A DNA stretch of 42,040 nucleotides from Alphaproteobacteria bacterium (GCA_019748065.1 JAIEQB010000039.1:1-42040), one strand, 5' to 3'; counted from the stretch's first letter, positions 13,455 to 22,762 are shown. The notes: a model not told the origin generated them from the sequence alone. Numbers and translations: made by a program.

Positions 13455-13685
13455 ATGATTCAAATAAGTGCTGGAGAGTTTAAAGCAAAATGCCTCAAAT
13501 TGATGGATTTAGCTGAACAAGAACATGAAACCATCGTTATTTCAAAGCAAGGGAAGTTTATTGCAAAGCTTGTCCCTTATGAAGAATTCCCCCCAAAGCT
13601 TTTTGGTTTTCTCAAGGGTTCTGTCCATATAGAAGGTGATATTATTCATCCTTTAAAGGAATCTTGGGATGCAGAAGAAGCTTGA
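13455..13685 (+). CDS. Phd/YefM-family antitoxin
   Basis: 76-residue antitoxin that would neutralise the adjacent PIN toxin and autoregulate the pair. The N-terminus MIQISAGEFKAKCLKLMDLA and TIVISKQGKFIAKLVP match the Phd/YefM DNA-binding fold; the acidic C-terminus (HPLKESWDAEEA) is the usual toxin-binding tail. It overlaps the toxin gene by 17 bases. The pairing of a Phd-type antitoxin with a PIN toxin is common. Confidence 0.88.
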   Translation: MIQISAGEFKAKCLKLMDLAEQEHETIVISKQGKFIAKLVPYEEFPPKLFGFLKGSVHIEGDIIHPLKESWDAEEA

Positions 13686-14097
13686 TATCCATCTTTTGCT
13701 TGATACGCATGCTTTTATTTGGCTTATGAATGGCGATACTACTTTATCCCCAAAAATATGTTCTCATATTGAAAACATTTTAAAAATAGGTGGGGGAATT
13801 GGTCTTAGTGCCATTTCCCTATGGGAAATCAGCATGCTCGTGATGCGAAAAAAGATTCTTTTAAATCAGCCCCTGTATTGGATACAAAGTTGTCTCAAAG
13901 CTCCGGGAGTTTATTTGTGTGAGATTACCTCCGAAATAGCGGTTGATAGCTGCTCTCTTCCGAACAACTTTCATGGTGATTCCACCGATCAAATGATTGT
14001 AGCTACAGCAAGGGCACTTAACATTCCCTTGCTCACCAGAGATGAAAAAATTCTTGCCTATGGTCAACAGGGCTATGTTCAAACGATGAAAACTTAA
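13669..14097 (+). CDS. PIN-domain toxin (VapC type)
   Basis: Metal-dependent ribonuclease toxin, expected to cleave tRNA or rRNA when free of antitoxin. 142 residues. The acidic PIN residues are all present: Asp12 (LLDTHAFIW), Glu53 (LWEIS), Asp104/Asp107 (GDSTDQMIVATA) and Asp125 (LLTRDEKIL). It therefore looks catalytically complete. Its start lies inside the antitoxin gene, which suggests coupled translation with antitoxin first. It is followed by decayed DNA that holds a GGDEF remnant. Confidence 0.88.
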   Translation: MQKKLDIHLLLDTHAFIWLMNGDTTLSPKICSHIENILKIGGGIGLSAISLWEISMLVMRKKILLNQPLYWIQSCLKAPGVYLCEITSEIAVDSCSLPNNFHGDSTDQMIVATARALNIPLLTRDEKILAYGQQGYVQTMKT

Positions 14098-14145
14098 CTC
14101 CTAAAATTAATCAAAATTTAATTTTACTCCGCTATTCTACTATGG

Positions 14146-14244
14146 TAAATTAAATTTTCTCTTTACATCCCGATCCTCTCACAGGTGGCTATGTATAAGG
14201 CTAAAGAGGCTGACCGAAACTGTACGCGTCTATGGGAGCCTTAA
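14146..14244 (+). pseudogene. C-terminal remnant of a GGDEF (diguanylate cyclase) gene
   Basis: A short frame ends in VAMYKAKEADRNCTRLWEP and a TAA at 14242. This is the characteristic end of GGDEF domains (A-x-YxAK-x-x-GRN). Only about 20 residues are recognisable; upstream the frame meets a stop at 14146 and no GGDEF motif is present. I read it as the surviving tail of a deleted c-di-GMP synthase gene between the toxin gene and dcd. Confidence 0.6.
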
Positions 14245-14334
14245 AGTTAAAATCCAAGTTAAAACCTTCTTGTGAGGGAAGAGATCTTGCTCTAGAAATA
14301 AATGAGTTTTAATTCACAAGCAGGAGCAAACTCC

Positions 14335-14901
14335 ATGTCTATTTTACCTGATACTTGGATTCGTGAACAGGCCCTTAAGGGAATGATTGACCCTTTTGTG
14401 GAAAATCAAGAAAAGCAAGGGGTGATTTCCTATGGGCTTTCTTCTTATGGATATGATGCTCGAGTTTCCGATGAATTTAAGATTTTTACTAATGTCGACA
14501 GTGCAGTGGTAGATCCAAAAGATTTCTCAGCCCATGGTTTTGTGGATAGAAAAACGGATGTGTGTGTCATTCCCCCTAACAGTTTTGCCTTGGCCCGCAC
14601 CACGGAATATTTTCGCATCCCCCGGGATGTGTTGGTCATTTGCCTTGGGAAATCTACCTATGCGCGCTGTGGGATCATTGTGAATGTCACTCCTCTTGAA
14701 CCTGAATGGGAAGGTCATGTGACCTTAGAGTTTTCTAACACAACGCCCTTGCCGGCAAAGATTTACGCCAATGAGGGAGCCTGTCAGTTTCTCTTTTTAA
14801 AAGGCCAGGGGACCTGTGAAGTTTCCTATCGCGATCGATTAGGCAAATATATGGGACAAACGGGAGTCACCCTTCCCAAAATCATTAAAGCGGCTTCTTA
14901 A
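14335..14901 (+). CDS. dcd: dCTP deaminase
   Basis: Deaminates dCTP to dUTP, supplying dUMP for thymidylate synthesis. 188 residues from ATG 14335, which has AGGAG upstream and gives the conserved start [14 protein letters not shown]; a longer frame from 14302 adds 11 unconserved residues. Family motifs are [16 protein letters not shown], the KSTYAR nucleotide-binding loop and the active-site [16 protein letters not shown]. The length is that of the monofunctional enzyme. It lies 17 bases upstream of murA and is probably co-transcribed. Confidence 0.96.
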   Translation: MSILPDTWIREQALKGMIDPFVENQEKQGVISYGLSSYGYDARVSDEFKIFTNVDSAVVDPKDFSAHGFVDRKTDVCVIPPNSFALARTTEYFRIPRDVLVICLGKSTYARCGIIVNVTPLEPEWEGHVTLEFSNTTPLPAKIYANEGACQFLFLKGQGTCEVSYRDRLGKYMGQTGVTLPKIIKAAS

Positions 14902-14918
14902 AGAGGAAAGAAAAGTAA

Positions 14919-16178
14919 ATGGATAAAATTCGAATTCGGGGCGGCGTGCCTCTTCAAGGAGAAATTAAGATAAGCGGTGCAAAAAATGCCGCCCTTCCGC
15001 TTATGGCGGCCTGTCTTCTTACAGATAAACCCCTTCATCTTCTGAACGTTCCTGATCTTTCGGATATTGATAGTATGGGGCAGCTTCTCTCTCAAATGGG
15101 CGTTTCTCTTGACGGGGATAAGGATTCAAATATCCTTGAGCTGTGTGCCAAAAACCTTTCAAGTATAACAGCGCCCTATGATATTGTTCGGAAAATGCGG
15201 GCCTCCGTCCTTGTTTTGGGCCCCCTCGTTGCTCGTGAAAGGGAAGCTCATGTTTCCTTGCCGGGCGGCTGCGCCATTGGCATTCGCCCTATTGACCTTC
15301 ACCTCAAGGGTCTCGAAGCCCTTGGGGCTCAAATTACTCTTGAAGATGGTTATGTGCATGCCCATGCGCCTCAAGGTTTGAAGGGCGGATCCTTTACCTT
15401 TCCCGTAATTTCTGTCACGGGCACTGAAAATCTTCTTATGGCGGCTACCCTTGCAGAGGGGCAGACCCGACTCATTAACGCGGCAAGAGAGCCTGAAATT
15501 GGGGATCTGGCCCACTGCTTGAATGCCATGGGCGCAAAGATTTCAGGAATAGGCTCTGACACCCTTGTGATTGAAGGCGTTGACCGTCTAGAAGGGACAC
15601 GCCACCGTGTGATTTCCGATCGGATCGAGACGGGAACCTATGCCATGGCCGCAGCGATGACGGGAGGGAGCCTGCGTCTTCATCATGGACGTCTGGATTT
15701 GATTCCAACAGTGGCGCCTCTTTTGACCCAAGCAGGTGTCTGTTTAGAGGAGGAAGAGGAAATTCTTATCGTTAAAGCTCCATCCTCCCGCCTTCAGGGT
15801 GTGGATATGATGACCGAGCCTTTTCCCGGCTTTGCTACTGACTTGCAAGCTCAATGGATGGCAGTTATGAGCCTTTCTGCGGGAGCGGCCATGATTACAG
15901 AGACGATTTGGGAAAACCGTTTTATGCATGTGCCTGAGCTTTGCCGCATGGGGGCCAACATCACAGTTCATGGCTCCTCAGCCCTTGTGCGGGGGGTAAA
16001 AAATTTAAAAGGGGCGCCGGTGATGGCAACGGACCTTAGAGCCTCTGTCTCCCTTGTTTTGGCGGGCCTTGTAGCCGAGGGAGACACCATTATCAACCGC
16101 GTTTACCATTTGGATCGAGGTTATGAGAAGGTAGAAGAAAAATTACGGGCTTGTGGGGCTGACATTGAGAGGATGTGA
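14919..16178 (+). CDS. murA: UDP-N-acetylglucosamine 1-carboxyvinyltransferase
   Basis: First committed step of peptidoglycan synthesis: transfer of enolpyruvate from PEP to UDP-GlcNAc. 419 residues, normal length. Lys in [13 protein letters not shown] and the active-site Cys in [18 protein letters not shown] are present; the Cys makes it the usual fosfomycin-sensitive type by family knowledge. AGAGGAAAG precedes the ATG. It is followed by a DUF2948 gene, as in many Alphaproteobacteria. Confidence 0.97.
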   Translation: MDKIRIRGGVPLQGEIKISGAKNAALPLMAACLLTDKPLHLLNVPDLSDIDSMGQLLSQMGVSLDGDKDSNILELCAKNLSSITAPYDIVRKMRASVLVLGPLVAREREAHVSLPGGCAIGIRPIDLHLKGLEALGAQITLEDGYVHAHAPQGLKGGSFTFPVISVTGTENLLMAATLAEGQTRLINAAREPEIGDLAHCLNAMGAKISGIGSDTLVIEGVDRLEGTRHRVISDRIETGTYAMAAAMTGGSLRLHHGRLDLIPTVAPLLTQAGVCLEEEEEILIVKAPSSRLQGVDMMTEPFPGFATDLQAQWMAVMSLSAGAAMITETIWENRFMHVPELCRMGANITVHGSSALVRGVKNLKGAPVMATDLRASVSLVLAGLVAEGDTIINRVYHLDRGYEKVEEKLRACGADIERM

Positions 16179-16196
16179 TCCTATATAATAGGAAGA

Positions 16197-16658
16197 ATGG
16201 ACTTAACACATGAGAAAAAGACAATGCCTTATGCACCTTTAAAGATTATTGCTGAGGATCATGAGGACCTTAAAGTAATTGCTGCGTGCCTTCAAGATGC
16301 CCTCATCCCTCTTTCTGGTATGGAGTATGATGTAAAACAGGGCCATTTTCATATTGTTGCCAACCGTTTTTGCTGGGAATGTGAGCCTGAAACCCTTGAA
16401 GGACAGCCCTATTACGCCCGCGTTGTATCGGGACTTGCCTTTCATCATGTAAAAGAAGTGCAAAAAAAGTGCCTAGATCTCCATAATGAAAATGAACTCG
16501 TGAACCTGTTGACCATCCATAATATGGAAGATGGTTGTGTTCACCTTATTTTTTCAGGAGGCTCAGAAATCAAACTCAAAGTGGACAAACTTTGCTGTCA
16601 TCTCAAAGACGTGAATGAACCCTACCCCACTTCTCACAAGCCCTCTCATACCACTTAG
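16197..16658 (+). CDS. DUF2948 family protein
   Basis: Conserved alphaproteobacterial protein of unknown function, 153 residues. Family features are LKIIAEDHEDLKVIAACLQDA near the start, then VANRFCWE and ARVVSGLAFHHVKEVQ. The genomic position directly after murA is the one usually seen. The alternative start ATG 16224 would remove nine residues that are not conserved in my memory of the family. A strong terminator follows immediately, closing the dcd-murA-DUF2948 unit. Confidence 0.85.
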   Translation: MDLTHEKKTMPYAPLKIIAEDHEDLKVIAACLQDALIPLSGMEYDVKQGHFHIVANRFCWECEPETLEGQPYYARVVSGLAFHHVKEVQKKCLDLHNENELVNLLTIHNMEDGCVHLIFSGGSEIKLKVDKLCCHLKDVNEPYPTSHKPSHTT

Positions 16659-16673
16659 CTCTTAAAAAAAGAC

Positions 16674-16703
16674 CGCACTTCATAAGAAGTGCGGCTTCAT
16701 TTC
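16674..16703 (+). terminator. Rho-independent terminator after the murA unit
   Basis: A perfect nine-base stem, CCGCACTTC/GAAGTGCGG, with an ATAA loop (16674-16695) is followed by a T-rich run and preceded by a run of A. It lies 15 bases after the DUF2948 stop. The flanking A tract means it might also work on the opposite strand, ending the Ser-rich gene. Confidence 0.8.
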
Positions 16704-16709
16704 TAATAT

Positions 16710-17194
16710 TATTTTTTTGTTTCAGTCGTTGGACTAGCAGGTTTAGCTATTGTAGATGAAGATGAAGATGAAGATGAAGATGAAGATGAAGTTGAAGTTG
16801 AAGTTGAAGTTGAAGTTTTAGTGCTGTCAGTAGTAGGAGGTACAAGAGGAGTTGATGGTGTATAGGGTTGAGATAAACAAACAACCACTCCTTTTTTTTG
16901 TGTAAGCGGATCTGTACCTAATGTGGATCATAAAAAGTTAATGCTCCAGCCATGGTTGTAATTATTCCTGTAACTTTTTCTCCTGTGTATGTTTTGCAGA
17001 CTCCAGGATAGTCCGTAGATGGTGTAATAGTGTTTAAATAGGCAAGCAAGAGAGAAAGCCCTGCAAGGTTAGAAGATACAGTGTTGTAAGCTTTTAACAA
17101 CGGAGGGAAGAACAAGTTGAGACGTGTCAATTTCTGCAGAAAGGGCCGTTCCTGAAAGACTAAGGAGAATTGTAGCAAGGGCAAAATTTTTCAT
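16710..17194 (-). pseudogene. frameshifted secreted protein with Ser/Thr-repeat tail
   Basis: Three frames chain into one plausible protein. Frame 1 starts at ATG 17194 with GGAGA upstream and gives a signal peptide (MKNFALATILLSLSGTALSA). After LVLP the sense continues in a second frame (LLKAYNTVSSNLAGLS to GALTFYDP, stop 16918), then in a third (GTDPLTQKKGVVVC to the Ser/Thr tail, stop 16710-16712). Each junction needs about one extra base. A run of eight T at 16892-16899 and the hexamer repeat mark slippage-prone sites. No homologue is recognised. Sequencing error, true decay or phase variation cannot be told apart here. Confidence 0.55.
16755..16814. repeat. hexanucleotide tandem repeat (GATGAA x6, GTTGAA x4)
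   Basis: Ten consecutive 6-base units. Read on the minus strand they encode alternating Ser-Ser and Ser-Thr pairs in the tail of the broken secreted protein. The unit length is a multiple of three, so copy-number change would alter tail length without shifting frame. Confidence 0.95.
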
Positions 17195-17268
17195 TTTTAT
17201 CTCCTTTTACGTTTAGACGTTTTTATGTTATAACACAATTAATTAAAAATTTATTTATAATTTCTAAA

Positions 17269-17793
17269 ATGGGGATAGCGACAATGGGCCTTATGAGATT
17301 GTTTTTTTTAAGCTTTTTAATTTTAGGCTGTGTGCTGCAAACGTCAGGATTTGCTGAGTCGGAGCCGGTTGTTTGTGCTGAATCTGAGGCTACTCCTGAG
17401 CCTGTTTTTTCTGCTCAACCCGTGATTTGTGATCCTTTGCAAGAAGTTTGTATGAAGATGGAAATTGCCATTGAGGCTCCTATTTTGGCAAGTTTACAAG
17501 AAATGGGTATTACAGAGATGACCCTCACCCCCGCCATTGATGGTGCATGGAGCCGGACATTTCCCGTTAAAAACGGAACGATTGAAACTTTTTCAGATAA
17601 GGCGGATCCGTTGAGTCTGAATTTTGAAGATGGTGTTCTTGTGACCTATGCCACCTGTGAAGGAAAAAAGGTTTATGCTTTTTGCCAAGTCCAAGAAGAT
17701 TTAAAAGGGCAATATCCTGCGGAGATGCGTCTGAACCTTAATCCTATTTTAGGGGAGTGTAATATTGAGGTTTTCTATGCCCAGTGCCCTTAA
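17269..17793 (+). CDS. cysteine-containing exported protein of unknown function
   Basis: Unrecognised protein of 174 residues, or 169 from ATG 17284, which has GGGGAT at the right distance and is the better start. A signal peptide (RLFFLSFLILGCVLQTSGFA) is followed by a mature domain with at least seven Cys, suggesting disulfides in the periplasm or outside. LILGC resembles a lipobox but the cleavage site after GFA fits better. Its TAA stop interlocks with the stop of ntrX on the other strand. No known domain is evident. Confidence 0.65.
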   Translation: MGIATMGLMRLFFLSFLILGCVLQTSGFAESEPVVCAESEATPEPVFSAQPVICDPLQEVCMKMEIAIEAPILASLQEMGITEMTLTPAIDGAWSRTFPVKNGTIETFSDKADPLSLNFEDGVLVTYATCEGKKVYAFCQVQEDLKGQYPAEMRLNLNPILGECNIEVFYAQCP

Positions 17794-19169
17794 GCCCGCT
17801 TTTTGCGTTCAACTTGTAGCTGACGAAGCTTGCGGTGAAGAGCGGACCGCTCCATCCCAATGAAAGTGGCGGTACGGGAAATATTTCCAGCGAATTTCTG
17901 AACTTGAGCCAAAAGATACTCCCGCTCAAAATATTCCCGTGCCTCCCGTAAGGACATAGAAAGAAAGTTAGGAGCATTCTGAGTAGTAAGGGAGGATAGA
18001 TCTTCTCCCTTCACCTCGGGGGGCAGCTCATCGGGCATGACAGGCGCATCATTTGCGGCAGGCGAAAGAATCAGTGCCCGCTCCACCACATTTCTCAATT
18101 CGTACACATTGCCGGGCCAATTATACATTTTCATGAGAGCAAGGGTGGGCTCAGCAAATTGGCGTTTTGGAACTCCCACATGCTTTGATAGACTTTCCAC
18201 AAAATAAGTTACTAAATCAGAAAGATCCTCGATGCGTTCCTGTAAAGGAGGCAAATGAAGGGTGATGACATTCAGGCGAAAATAGAGATCCTCACGAAAA
18301 AAACCTTCTTCAATACATTGTTTGATGTCTTTTTGAGATCCCGCAAAGATACGTACATCGGCAATGACCTTTTGATCGCCACCCATCCGTTTAAAGGACT
18401 GCTCATGCAGAAAGCGCACCAATTTAGATTGAACATCAAGGGGAAGTTCGGTGACTTCATCTAGATAGAGAGACCCTCCATGGGCTTGCTCAAGCATTCC
18501 TAATTTACGGGGTGCACTTTTGCTTACTTCCTCACCAAAAAGTCTTTTTTCTAAGGAATCTTCTGAATCGGATTTACAATGTAAAATAAGAAAAGGGCCT
18601 GAGGCTCTTTTTGAAGCTTTATGAATTTCACGCGCTGCAAGCTCCTTACCTACGCCAGAGCCTCCCAACATAAGAACGCGGCTATTAGTGGGAGCGACTT
18701 TCTCAATGGTTTTACGGACGGTTAAAATGGCTGAAGAAGTACCAATCATTTCTGTAGGTTGGGATTCATCCTTTAATTGACGATTTTCCCGACGCAAATT
18801 GGCAGCCTCAATGGCCCTTGCAATAACAAGCAGAAGTCGATCCGTCTTAAAGGGTTTTTCAATAAAATCATAGGCACCCAACTTAATGGCATTGACAGCT
18901 GTCTCAACAGTTCCATGGCCGCTAATCATCAAAATGGGGAGATCAGCGTTTGTTTTTTTTATGTGCTCTAAGATTTTTAATCCATCGTATTTGGGATCGC
19001 CTAACCACACATCCAATATAAGAAGATGAGGCTGGCGCAGGGAAATTTGCTCAAGGGCTCCTTCTCCTGTTGAGGCCACGCGACAAACATAGCCTTCATC
19101 GGTCAATATTCCCGCGACAAGATCTCGGATATCGGGCTCATCATCAACGATAAGAATGTCTTGGCTCAT
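17790..19169 (-). CDS. ntrX: nitrogen-regulation response regulator NtrX
   Basis: Response regulator partner of NtrY. 459 residues: receiver domain with phospho-acceptor Asp53 (LLILDVWLG) and conserved Lys in DFIEKPFK; AAA+ domain with Walker A GGSGVGKE and Walker B SLYLDEV; Fis-type helix-turn-helix at the end (NISRTATFIGMERSALHRKLRQL). The sigma54-contact GAFTGA loop is missing (EEVSKSAPRKLG in its place), as in alphaproteobacterial NtrX generally, so it is not expected to activate sigma54 promoters. It lies 12 bases after ntrY. Known NtrX proteins respond to envelope, redox or nitrogen state; the target here is unknown. Confidence 0.94.
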   Translation of the reverse strand: MSQDILIVDDEPDIRDLVAGILTDEGYVCRVASTGEGALEQISLRQPHLLILDVWLGDPKYDGLKILEHIKKTNADLPILMISGHGTVETAVNAIKLGAYDFIEKPFKTDRLLLVIARAIEAANLRRENRQLKDESQPTEMIGTSSAILTVRKTIEKVAPTNSRVLMLGGSGVGKELAAREIHKASKRASGPFLILHCKSDSEDSLEKRLFGEEVSKSAPRKLGMLEQAHGGSLYLDEVTELPLDVQSKLVRFLHEQSFKRMGGDQKVIADVRIFAGSQKDIKQCIEEGFFREDLYFRLNVITLHLPPLQERIEDLSDLVTYFVESLSKHVGVPKRQFAEPTLALMKMYNWPGNVYELRNVVERALILSPAANDAPVMPDELPPEVKGEDLSSLTTQNAPNFLSMSLREAREYFEREYLLAQVQKFAGNISRTATFIGMERSALHRKLRQLQVERKKRA

Positions 19170-19181
19170 AATTAAAATTCC

Positions 19182-21365
19182 TTAAGTTGGGAATCGCGTA
19201 AATAGAACTTGCACAAGAGCGCCTCCTTCTGAGGAATCTTTAAACATTAAACTTCCCCCATGATCTTCTACGATTTTTTTCACAATCGCAAGCCCTAGTC
19301 CTGTTCCTTTTTCGCGATAGGTAATATAGGGTTCTGTTAGGCGCTCTCTGCCTTCCGGCGGCAATCCAACCCCATTATCCGAAACTGTCAAAGTCACTTT
19401 TTTCCCTTCTTTTTCCAAATTCACCTGAATATGCCCGTTTGCCTTGGCCTTTGTCTCGATGGCTTGAACGGCATTTTGCAAAAGATTTGTCAGCACCTGA
19501 CCCATCTGTCCACGATCACAAGGAAAAGAGAAGGATTTTAAGGGGGAAATAAAGTCAATCTCTATGTTTCCATGAGCTTGTTGCTGTAAAAAGATTTCTT
19601 CCTTGCAGATTTGAACCAAGTTTTCTGGCTTAATATCTGGAGCAGGCATGCGCGCAAAAGAAGAAAATTCACCCACCATCTCTCCAATATGCCCCACCTG
19701 ACGAATAATTGTGTCCACACAATTATTAAAGGTGTCAGAGTCTTGAGTTATTTGATTTGTATACCTTCGCTTTAAACGTTCGGCAGAAAGCTGTATGGGC
19801 GTTAAGGGATTTTTTATTTCATGGGCAATGCGGCGCGCCATCTCGGCCCAAGCGGCTTTACGCTGTGCAATTTGTAGCTGGGTAATGTCATCAAAGGTGA
19901 TTACATAACCTGTAAGCTTCTTTCCCATTTGATTTGCTGAGAGGCGGACAACAAAAGTATACCCATGGCCTCCTCGATTAATGGTGATGTGTTTTTCAAC
20001 AAATTCAGTGGCGGCTGCCTTAATTTCTTGCAAAAGAGAGGCCATTTCAGGAATAATTTTTTTAATGCTTTTTCCAATCGACTTTCTTAGGTCGAGACCA
20101 AGAAGGCTACTGGCAGATTCATTAGAAAGTTGAATAGCGCCCTTTGCGTCCAAACTGATCACGCCTGCAGAAACCCCTGAAAGCACCGCTTCCGTAAATT
20201 GGCGCCGCTCATCGATTTGTTCATTAGCAACCATTAACTCATCCCTTTGAGATTCAAGTTGAGATGTCATTCGGTTAAAGGCGGATGTGAGAGACGAAAG
20301 TTCCGGCGTTTCTTCCTCTGCCTTAATGCGCACAGAAAGATTTCCTTTACACACTTCCTCAGATACTTGAATCAGACGCCTTATAGGACCTGCTAATTTA
20401 TTCGCAAAAAGAAGGCCCCCTAAAACAGCAGCCAACAAGAGGAGGATGGCAATGCCCACGAAAATGCCTGCCAATTTGAATGCATAAGACGATCCTTCTC
20501 GTTGAAGTCTTTTATATTCACGGGCCGCCTTTGAGGAATTTTCAACACGACTTAGAACGGTGGGAGAGACGCGCCGTCCCACTAACAAATAGGTACTCGT
20601 GAGAGGATCAATAGCTACAAGAGCTCGTACTCGGGCACTTTCTTTGTCTGCATGGAGTACAGGAGAGGTACTGGCCTTACTAAGATCACTCGCAGGGACT
20701 TTTTCAAAATCCAAGGAGTAGGAAAAACGTGAGCGCCCTAATACAGCCATATTATCATTAAAAATAATTGCCTCATCCAAGGATCTTATTTCTGTCTGAT
20801 CGGTCAGTTTGCTATTTAAAACCAGGGGGTCATGTTCATAAGAGCGTACAAGCGGCATTAGTTCTGCTGCCATGGCTTGAGCATTGGCGCTGACCACATT
20901 TTGATGTTCTTCTAAGTAAGCTTCAGAAACAGTTTTAGACTCATTAATTGCGGTTTCAACCCGCTGGTTAAACCAACTTTGAATACCGATATTAAAGAAA
21001 AGAACGGAGCATCCTGCCACAAGAATTGTGGGAACAATAGCTAAGAGACTGAAGATGGCCACAATGCGGCTATGAAGCATTGAGCCCGCTTGATCACTCT
21101 TCCTTTCTGCCCAGAGAGAAGCGACAGATTTTGCAATCACAGCGATAAAAATCATTAAAAAGACAAAGTCGATTAAAAGAAAGGTAAGGAGGTTCCGACT
21201 CATGGAAAGATTTGGGGTATTTTTAAGCATAATTGAGGTAATCACAACGGAAACAATCGAGCCTAAAACGCAGATGAATAATAGTTTCCGTCCCAAATGA
21301 TGGCGGAGGGTCCAGTCTCTAAATTTGCCGTAGACTTGGTTAAATTTCATGGGTGTCCTTATCAA
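19182..21365 (-). CDS. ntrY: sensor histidine kinase NtrY
   Basis: Membrane sensor kinase for NtrX. 727 residues. Two hydrophobic segments near 27-80 and a third near 92-118 precede a periplasmic region; a further helix (about 293-320) leads to a HAMP domain (NKLAGPIRRLIQVSEE), a PAS-like domain, the H-box RIAHEIKNPLTPIQL, N-box TNLLQNAVQAIE and G-boxes SDNGVGLP and GTGLGLAIVKKIVEDHGG. All catalytic boxes are intact. The start (21365, or 21350) lies inside the upstream NtrC-domain gene, showing tight coupling. Confidence 0.94.
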   Translation of the reverse strand: MIRTPMKFNQVYGKFRDWTLRHHLGRKLLFICVLGSIVSVVITSIMLKNTPNLSMSRNLLTFLLIDFVFLMIFIAVIAKSVASLWAERKSDQAGSMLHSRIVAIFSLLAIVPTILVAGCSVLFFNIGIQSWFNQRVETAINESKTVSEAYLEEHQNVVSANAQAMAAELMPLVRSYEHDPLVLNSKLTDQTEIRSLDEAIIFNDNMAVLGRSRFSYSLDFEKVPASDLSKASTSPVLHADKESARVRALVAIDPLTSTYLLVGRRVSPTVLSRVENSSKAAREYKRLQREGSSYAFKLAGIFVGIAILLLLAAVLGGLLFANKLAGPIRRLIQVSEEVCKGNLSVRIKAEEETPELSSLTSAFNRMTSQLESQRDELMVANEQIDERRQFTEAVLSGVSAGVISLDAKGAIQLSNESASSLLGLDLRKSIGKSIKKIIPEMASLLQEIKAAATEFVEKHITINRGGHGYTFVVRLSANQMGKKLTGYVITFDDITQLQIAQRKAAWAEMARRIAHEIKNPLTPIQLSAERLKRRYTNQITQDSDTFNNCVDTIIRQVGHIGEMVGEFSSFARMPAPDIKPENLVQICKEEIFLQQQAHGNIEIDFISPLKSFSFPCDRGQMGQVLTNLLQNAVQAIETKAKANGHIQVNLEKEGKKVTLTVSDNGVGLPPEGRERLTEPYITYREKGTGLGLAIVKKIVEDHGGSLMFKDSSEGGALVQVLFTRFPT

Positions 21366-21621
21366 GGCAAATGTTCAGTTCTGTAATTTTACGTCTAAGG
21401 GTATTGCGGTTAATTCCTAAAAGTTGGGCCACTTTTACCTGATTTCCCTTTAAACGCTTGAGAGTCACTTCAATTAAAGGTTTCTCGATTTCTTTGACCA
21501 AGAACGGATGAAGTCCACTTGCTGGCAAGATATCACCATGAAGGTCGAAATAATGGTTTAAATATCGCCCAATAACTTCTCCAAGCCCTAATGTGAAGAG
21601 TTGTTGATTAAAGTCATTCAT
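21340..21621 (-). CDS. stand-alone NtrC-type Fis DNA-binding domain
   Basis: 93 residues matching only the end of NtrC: a linker like that of alphaproteobacterial NtrC ([13 protein letters not shown], then [18 protein letters not shown]) and the helix-turn-helix [21 protein letters not shown]. Receiver and AAA+ domains are missing, and no ntrB is present. It occupies the usual ntrC slot between dusB and ntrY, overlapping dusB by four bases (ATGA) and ntrY by 26, so it is embedded in a live operon and has an intact frame. It probably acts as a Fis-like DNA-binding protein, or is a remnant kept by overlap. Independent origin as Fis is less likely given the linker match. Confidence 0.8.
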   Translation of the reverse strand: MNDFNQQLFTLGLGEVIGRYLNHYFDLHGDILPASGLHPFLVKEIEKPLIEVTLKRLKGNQVKVAQLLGINRNTLRRKITELNICLDKDTHEI

Positions 21622-22601
21622 AAAATTCCTTCTCTATTCCTCTCGTAAAGTTCTGTGATAAGTTTTTTTACCTTATCTGCGCAAGTCGACTGATTTATGG
21701 CGACACGAAACTCTGCAGACTCCATTAATCCTTTGCTGTACCATCCTAGATGTTTGCGGGCTATTAAAAGGCCTGTCTGAATGCCATAGTGGCTGAGCAT
21801 ATCTTCAAAATGCTCTAAGACAAGACTTTTTTGCTCTGTAAGGGAAGGAGATGGAATTTTTTCTCCCGTTTTAAGAAAATGACTTACCTGTTTTAAGAAC
21901 CAGGGTCTACCGTAAATGCCACGACCCACCATAACCCCATCAGCCGTTGATGCTTCTAATAATTTTTGAGCGTCCTCTTCAATCACAACATCGCCATTAC
22001 CAATGACGGGAATAGTCACAGCTTCTTTCACTTTTCGAATAAATTCCCAATCGGATTTACCCCTATAAAGCTGGCTGCGTGTTCTTCCGTGGATGGTGAC
22101 CATTTGAATGCCGCACTCTTGAGCAACTTTGGCAAGGCGCGGTGCATTTCGATTATTGTCATCCCACCCCGTTCTCATTTTTAAGGTCACAGGAATGGTA
22201 ACCGCATTAACTGTGGCTTCAATAATTTTAGCAGCATGAGCTTCATCGCGCATGAGGGCCGATCCCGCATAACCATTCACAACTTTTTTTACAGGGCAAC
22301 CCATATTGATATCAATGAGTGTAGCCCCACGATCCATGTTTAATTTGGCGGCTTCTGCCATGACATCAGGTTCGCATCCCGCTAATTGAACAGCGCGGGG
22401 ATATTCCTCAGGAGAGTGAGCTGCCATAAGCAAGGATTGCCGCGTTTGGCGAATCATGGCTTGGCTTGCAATCATTTCAGATATCACAAGTGAGGCTCCT
22501 TGCTGCTTAACAAGGCGCCGAAAGGGCATATCTGTGACGCCGGACATAGGGGCCAAAATAACGCCATCTTCGAGATGAATATCGGCAATTTTCAAGGACA
22601 T
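21618..22601 (-). CDS. dusB: tRNA-dihydrouridine synthase
   Basis: Flavin enzyme reducing specific uridines in tRNA. 327-residue TIM barrel: [15 protein letters not shown] at the start, [11 protein letters not shown] with the catalytic Cys, [19 protein letters not shown] and the FMN-binding GNGDV and GVMVGRG. This is the gene once called nifR3, which leads the ntr operon in Alphaproteobacteria. First gene of dusB-ntrC'-ntrY-ntrX, with ATGA overlap to the next gene. Confidence 0.96.
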   Translation of the reverse strand: MSLKIADIHLEDGVILAPMSGVTDMPFRRLVKQQGASLVISEMIASQAMIRQTRQSLLMAAHSPEEYPRAVQLAGCEPDVMAEAAKLNMDRGATLIDINMGCPVKKVVNGYAGSALMRDEAHAAKIIEATVNAVTIPVTLKMRTGWDDNNRNAPRLAKVAQECGIQMVTIHGRTRSQLYRGKSDWEFIRKVKEAVTIPVIGNGDVVIEEDAQKLLEASTADGVMVGRGIYGRPWFLKQVSHFLKTGEKIPSPSLTEQKSLVLEHFEDMLSHYGIQTGLLIARKHLGWYSKGLMESAEFRVAINQSTCADKVKKLITELYERNREGIL

Positions 22602-22762
22602 GAGATTCCTATTTTAACTAAAACAACCTAACTCTTTTTTAAATTTGAGTTCAAGAGTCAAATAACAGAAAAACTAATTATTTAGAAAGAAAATTTTAAC
22701 GAAGATTTAATCCTTACTTGTTATCCTATAAATGAGTTAGAATAACTTATAGGGAGGGAATT

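Noticed and set aside
16755-16814. Possible CRISPR-like repeats
   Set aside because: The units are 6 bases with no spacers; a simple tandem repeat in a coding tail.
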